The position numbers were made by a program, and so were the translations under genes. From an uncultured Eggerthella sp. (GTDB lineage: Bacteria > Actinomycetota > Coriobacteriia > Coriobacteriales > Eggerthellaceae), in the NCBI GenBank assembly GCA_959607715.1, contig CAUHNN010000002.1, positions 1 to 64,000 of the forward strand: DNA of 64,000 nucleotides. Reading direction: 5' to 3'. Shown here piece after piece: positions 60,437-64,000 of this stretch. The number at the start of each line of letters is the position of its first letter. Position 1 is the first letter of the stretch. Below the pieces are notes generated by a model that saw only the letters and a list, made by a program, of their open reading frames with translations, was not told the DNA's origin and ran no database searches.

Positions 60437-61732
60437 GTGAATATTCTCGTCCTCGGCGGCGGTGGCCGCGAACATGCGCTTGCTTGGGCACTGAGCAAGT
60501 CGCCCCAATGCGATGAGCTCTTCGTTGCTCCCGGAAACGGCGGTACCGCCCAGATCGCGACCAACGTCAAGGATCTTGACGCCACCGACGGTGAATCCGT
60601 CGTTTCATTCGCCCTCGACAACGGCATCGGTCTCGTGGTCATCGGCCCGGAGGCCCCGCTCGTTTCCGGCGTCGCCGATGTTCTGCGCAATGCCGGCCTT
60701 CCCGTTTTCGGCCCCGATGCTCAGGGTGCTCAGCTTGAAGGTTCCAAGACCTATTCGAAGCGATTCATGGATGCCAACGGTATTCCTACCGCGCGTTATT
60801 CGAGCTTCACCGACCGTGAATCCGCTCGCGCGTACTGTGTTGAGCTTGGGGCTCCGCTGGTGGTCAAGGCCGACGGCTTGGCGGCGGGCAAGGGCGTCAT
60901 CGTCGCTGAAGAGCTTGACCAGGCACTCGACGCGGTTAATTCCTGTTTCGATGGCGATTTCGGCGATGCCGGCCAGACCGTCGTTGTCGAGGAGATGCTG
61001 ACTGGTCCCGAATGCTCTCTTCTCGCGTTCGTTTCGGGCGGTAAGGCCTTCTGCATGGCGCCTGCACAGGACCATAAGCGTGCCTACGACGGCGACCTCG
61101 GCCCCAATACCGGCGGCATGGGCGTGTATTCCCCCGTTCCGATCGTGACCGATGAGGAAATGGCGGCCATGGTCGATATCATGGAGCGCTCCGCCGCGGC
61201 AACGGCGCGTGATCCGTTCGAAAACGACTACCGCGGCTGCCTTTACGGCGGCTTCATGCTGACTCCCGAGGGACCGAAGGTCCTTGAGTTCAACGCGCGC
61301 TTCGGCGATCCCGAAACACAGGTCGTGCTTCCCCGCTTGGAGGGCGATCTCGTCGAGATCATGCTCGCCGTTGCGCAAGGCCGCCCTGAGGATATCGATC
61401 TTTCCTGGTCCGATCAGTGGGCCGTCAGCGTCGTTCTTGCCAGCGAGGGCTATCCTGGATCGTACGAGAAGGGCAAGGTCATTCTCGGCGTATCCGACGC
61501 CGAAGAGCTCGAAGGCGTTATCGTCTTCCATGCGGGCACGGCACTTAACCCCGACGGTGAACTCATCACCGCCGGCGGGCGCGTCCTCAACGTCGTCGCT
61601 TTGGGCGACACCTTCGAAGAAGCGCGAAACCGTGCTTATGAAGCCTGCGAGGCGATCAAGTTCGAGGGAATGCAGTATCGATCCGACATCGGCAAGCGCG
61701 CCCTCGTTGGCCGCAGTGCATGGGAGGAGTAG
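60437..61732 (+). CDS. purD: Phosphoribosylamine--glycine ligase
   Basis: 431 residues of an ATP-grasp enzyme making GAR in purine synthesis. NILVLGGGGREHALAW, VVIGPEAPLVSGVAD, LVVKADGLAAGKGVIV, EEMLTGPECSLLAF, PNTGGMGVYSP and EFNARFGDPETQVVLPRL are diagnostic. GTG 60437 starts exactly at the conserved VNILVLG with AGAAAGG upstream. Confidence 0.97.
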   Translation: MNILVLGGGGREHALAWALSKSPQCDELFVAPGNGGTAQIATNVKDLDATDGESVVSFALDNGIGLVVIGPEAPLVSGVADVLRNAGLPVFGPDAQGAQLEGSKTYSKRFMDANGIPTARYSSFTDRESARAYCVELGAPLVVKADGLAAGKGVIVAEELDQALDAVNSCFDGDFGDAGQTVVVEEMLTGPECSLLAFVSGGKAFCMAPAQDHKRAYDGDLGPNTGGMGVYSPVPIVTDEEMAAMVDIMERSAAATARDPFENDYRGCLYGGFMLTPEGPKVLEFNARFGDPETQVVLPRLEGDLVEIMLAVAQGRPEDIDLSWSDQWAVSVVLASEGYPGSYEKGKVILGVSDAEELEGVIVFHAGTALNPDGELITAGGRVLNVVALGDTFEEARNRAYEACEAIKFEGMQYRSDIGKRALVGRSAWEE

Positions 61733-61762
61733 GGGATGCCCCCGAAACCTTTTTTGGCTTTC

Positions 61763-61797
61763 GCCCGGGTTCGACTTCGGTCGGCCCGGGTTTTTTT
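61763..61797 (+). terminator. Terminator of purD
   Basis: GCCCGGG and CCCGGG arms around TTCGACTTCGGTCGG, then seven T residues. Confidence 0.9.
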
Positions 61798-61979
61798 ATG
61801 AGGGGGTTAGGAACGAGCCTCTCAACTGCGGGTATATCCAGCGCGGGTGATCTCCTGTACCCAAAAGAGGCAAAGGGCTGCTTTTGAGGGCAAAACCGCA
61901 AAACCCCAGTTCACAAACGTTGACGATATGTTGCCATTCGGTCCATATAGCCATTGACCAGGGAAAAGGGCCCACGCCA

Positions 61980-63041
61980 TTGAATTCGAAGATCCTACAT
62001 AGTTCTCCGAACGAGACGACGCCAGTCGCCCTTTCTTTCGGGGGGGGGGTCTCTCATGTCAAAGCCCACGTTCCCCCTTCGTTCGTCATCACCCTGCTTG
62101 CGGCGCTCTTTGCGACCGTCCTCGTTCTCGCTTTGCCTTCATCGGCGTATGCGTCGGGCGATGAAGCGTCGATAGAGCTTGCCCAGGGCACTGAATAGGC
62201 AAACGTTCCTTTTTCTGTTTCAGGCATGCTGCCTGGAGACGTTGAGTCGCAGGGCATAGAGCTCGACGTGAGCCATAGCTCTCCCCTTGCGGTTCAATTC
62301 GAGGTTGAGCGCGCTGAGGATCGCGAAGGCGATATCGCTCGCCTTTCAGAGGCGCTACATCTTCGCGTTATCGATAGGCAGACCAGCTCGGTCGTCGCCG
62401 AGGGAAGCCCATCGGAGCTGACGGGGAAGGCTGTCCCGATCCCCGTATCGGGCGAAGGCTCGTCGCTAACCGTTCCTGGCACGCCCGCGGAAGGGAAAGG
62501 GCGCGTTCCGCTCGACTCGCAAACCAAGAAGAACATATTTGTTTCGGCTTGCTTTGTTTTCGCGCTTCTTCTTGCGGCAGCAAGCATCGCCGTCGCGCTT
62601 TTCTACGCTCACGAGCGCCTTCCCGAAAACCGTTTCGCAACGGGGACGGTGTCGCTTGCCCTCGAGGGTGGTTTCAACGAGGAGGGCCTCGAGCCGGGCA
62701 GGACCGTGGTGGAGGATTTCACCATCACGAACACCGGCAGCGCAGACGTTTACTGGCGTATGAGCTTCGATAATCTCCAGGGGCCGCTTTCCGGCGCGCT
62801 TGACGTGACCGTGCTCGATGAGACCGGCGCCGATTTATACCAAGGATCCGCCGTTGAGCTCGATCGAGGGGCGTCGTATGCGCAAGGCTCTCGTGTGCTT
62901 GCTTCCGGTCAGTCGGAAACCTTCACCGTGCAGGTAAACATGAATGAAGGTGCGCGAAACGACTATCAGGGTACCGGGGTCACGTTCGATGTGCGCGTCG
63001 ATGGCGTTCAGTCGAAAAACAACGAGGCAGGTGAGTTCTGA
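61980..63041 (+). pseudogene. Secreted TasA/camelysin-like protein gene with in-frame amber codon
   Basis: One frame runs from about TTG 61980 to TGA 63039-63041 but contains TAG at 62196-62198. Before the stop is a signal peptide (FVITLLAALFATVLVLALPS, cleavage after SAYA); after it the frame continues ANVPFSVSGMLPGDV. A second membrane segment (IFVSACFVFALLLAAASIAV) precedes a TasA/camelysin-like domain (FATGTVSLALEGGFNEEG, then FTITNTGSADVYWRMSFDN). This order suggests two ancestral proteins joined. A 10-G tract lies near the 5' end. The next gene starts at the stop codon (TGATG). Confidence 0.65.
62040..62049 (+). repeat. Ten-G homopolymer near the 5' end of the TasA-like gene
   Basis: A run of 10 G at the predicted N-terminus. 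An ATG just after it (62056) is in a different frame from the main protein, so changing G number would change which start reads into the protein. Phase variation is possible; a sequencing slip is the alternative. Confidence 0.6.
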
Positions 63042-63448
63042 TGCGGCGTTGTTCGTTCCACCTGTTCCAGAAAGGCGCGCTTCCCGCCATGAAGGCGTCG
63101 CCGCTCCTTTTCATCTCTTTCGCTGCTCTTGTGGCCTCTGTCGCCCTTTTCGTTGGCGCGACGTACGCATGGAGCACTTAAGCAACCGTGAACGCGGGAA
63201 ATAAAATCACCGTTTCAACGACGAAGGCTAACGACGCCGCGAAAAGCGGGGACAGTGCCGATGTCGACTCGTCTGCCACGGCTTCCGATGCACCGAAGGA
63301 AGAAGATGCGGCGGGCGAGGTGAATAGGGATGAAACGTCATCGTCTGATTCAGGCGTTTCCAGCGACGCTCAGTCATCGACCTCGACCGAGCAGGGGCAG
63401 GGGAAAGAATCCTCTGATGGGTCGGCGAACGAGGGGATAACTCCCTGA
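63041..63448 (+). pseudogene. Second TasA-like secreted-protein gene with in-frame ochre codon
   Basis: ATG 63041 opens MRRCSFHLFQKGALPAMKAS, a hydrophobic SipW-type signal (LLFISFAALVASVALFVGAT, then YAWST) and then TAA (63179-63181). The same frame continues ATVNAGNKITVSTTKAND and a long Ser/Asp/Glu/Thr-rich tail to 63448. ATYAW followed by NAGNKI is the normal start of SipW-processed fibre proteins. Decay by nonsense mutation is the simplest view. Confidence 0.65.
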
Positions 63449-63650
63449 CGTGCTGAGAGCAATGGGGTAACGACGTTTCATTGCGGGTAAAAGGTTTGGC
63501 GGTAGGAACGAGCAGATCGGACGCTCGGTCTGTATGAAGGGAAATCGGCGGATCGGACGATTCGCGGTGGATATGAACATGGCGTCGGGTCCCGGCGCCT
63601 GGTGAAGGAGCACCCCTCGGCTTCGTTTGCCTTTAGATAGAAGAGGATTC
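63449..63650. other. Intergenic, no gene seen
   Basis: No frame with a ribosome site or recognisable product; presumably the spacer before the next gene of the secretion cluster. Confidence 0.35.
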
Positions 63651-63872
63651 ATGAATCGACGTAAAAACACGACAGCGAGCGCCGCATACGGAACAACTCC
63701 TTCGAACGCGCCGTGGGGTCGCGTTGGCGCTACCTCGAACGCCTCCGCCCAGCCTCAGCCTGCGCCCCGCCGCGCTTCCCATGCGCGACCGTCGGATTTG
63801 CCCTCGATCGATCTTCCGGATGGAGACGAGGGAGATTCTTTCGAGCCTCGTGGCAAGCATGGGAGAAGGTAG
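63651..63872 (+). CDS. Short basic, disordered ORF at the window edge
   Basis: 73 residues from ATG 63651 (AAGAGG close upstream). Rich in Ala, Ser, Pro and Arg (MNRRKNTTASAAYGTTPSNA), ending GKHGRR. In SipW-TasA clusters the signal peptidase often has such an N-terminal extension, so it could be the broken start of a SipW-type peptidase gene; the in-frame sequence after the stop (63870-63872) gives no convincing support. No function can be assigned. The last 130 bases show nothing further. Confidence 0.4.
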   Translation: MNRRKNTTASAAYGTTPSNAPWGRVGATSNASAQPQPAPRRASHARPSDLPSIDLPDGDEGDSFEPRGKHGRR

Positions 63873-64000
63873 CGTGCCTTTTATCGGCAGCGGTGCAGGG
63901 AGGGCTTGAAGGCGCGAAGCAGCTAAATTCCATTTTCTGCTTGCAAAGGAAAGAATCTCCTGATATTATTCTCTAGCGCTTTGACGCAGATCGGTTGGGT

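Overview
The window looks like the replication-origin region of a high-GC actinobacterium, most likely of the class Coriobacteriia (an Eggerthellales or Coriobacteriales gut or rumen anaerobe). The reasons are the gene order parB-parA-rsmG-jag-yidC-yidD-rnpA-rpmH / dnaA-dnaN-recF-DUF721-gyrB-gyrA, the actinobacterial style of the proteins and SipW-type secreted-fibre remnants. This placement is inference; no 16S rRNA gene is present. Genes left of about 33.6 kb point mostly left and genes right of about 34.2 kb mostly right, as expected around a bidirectional origin.

1-14.5 kb is accessory and mosaic. It holds the xis-int end of a Tn916/Tn1549-type conjugative transposon. Next comes a cysteine-rich KTR gene cut by an IS256-family element with a clear 8-bp target duplication, followed by an AT-rich radical-SAM methyltransferase gene of the RlmN/Cfr family. 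Then there is a truncated element sigma-like gene fused to another truncated gene at about 5297. A compact four-gene cassette follows (AbiEi antitoxin, AbiEii nucleotidyltransferase, OLD-family ATPase-nuclease, short UvrD-like helicase). The region ends with a plasmid-like module (parA, parB with an in-frame amber codon, replication protein) plus an 89-bp compound palindrome.

14.5-33.6 kb is chromosomal. It contains L-lactate dehydrogenase, a very long membrane protein with a degenerate M28-peptidase fold, a coiled-coil membrane protein, an exonuclease-DinG helicase, Ddl and RlmN. The origin-proximal leftward cluster follows: parB, parA, rsmG, jag, yidC, yidD, rnpA, rpmH. Four perfect 16-bp parS sites lie between 27.8 and 30.7 kb, two of them flanking about 0.8 kb with no credible gene.

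33.6-45 kb is the initiation region: DnaA-box-like sites upstream of dnaA and a denser set plus an AT-rich stretch between dnaA and dnaN (likely oriC). An unusual GHKL-ATPase/winged-helix protein lies just before dnaA; recF, a DUF721/DciA-like gene, gyrB and gyrA follow. GyrA carries Tyr at the position of E. coli Ser83, a fluoroquinolone-resistance position.

45-64 kb holds four tRNA genes (Ile, Ala, two Ser), typA, a PrsA/SurA-like foldase lipoprotein, an ABC ATPase, a ferredoxin-nitroreductase, the rpsF-ssb-rpsR-rplI-dnaB set, a YhaO/YhaN-like nuclease-ATPase pair, purA and purD. The right end (62-64 kb) is a decayed secreted-protein cluster (TasA/camelysin-like) with in-frame stops and a 10-G tract.
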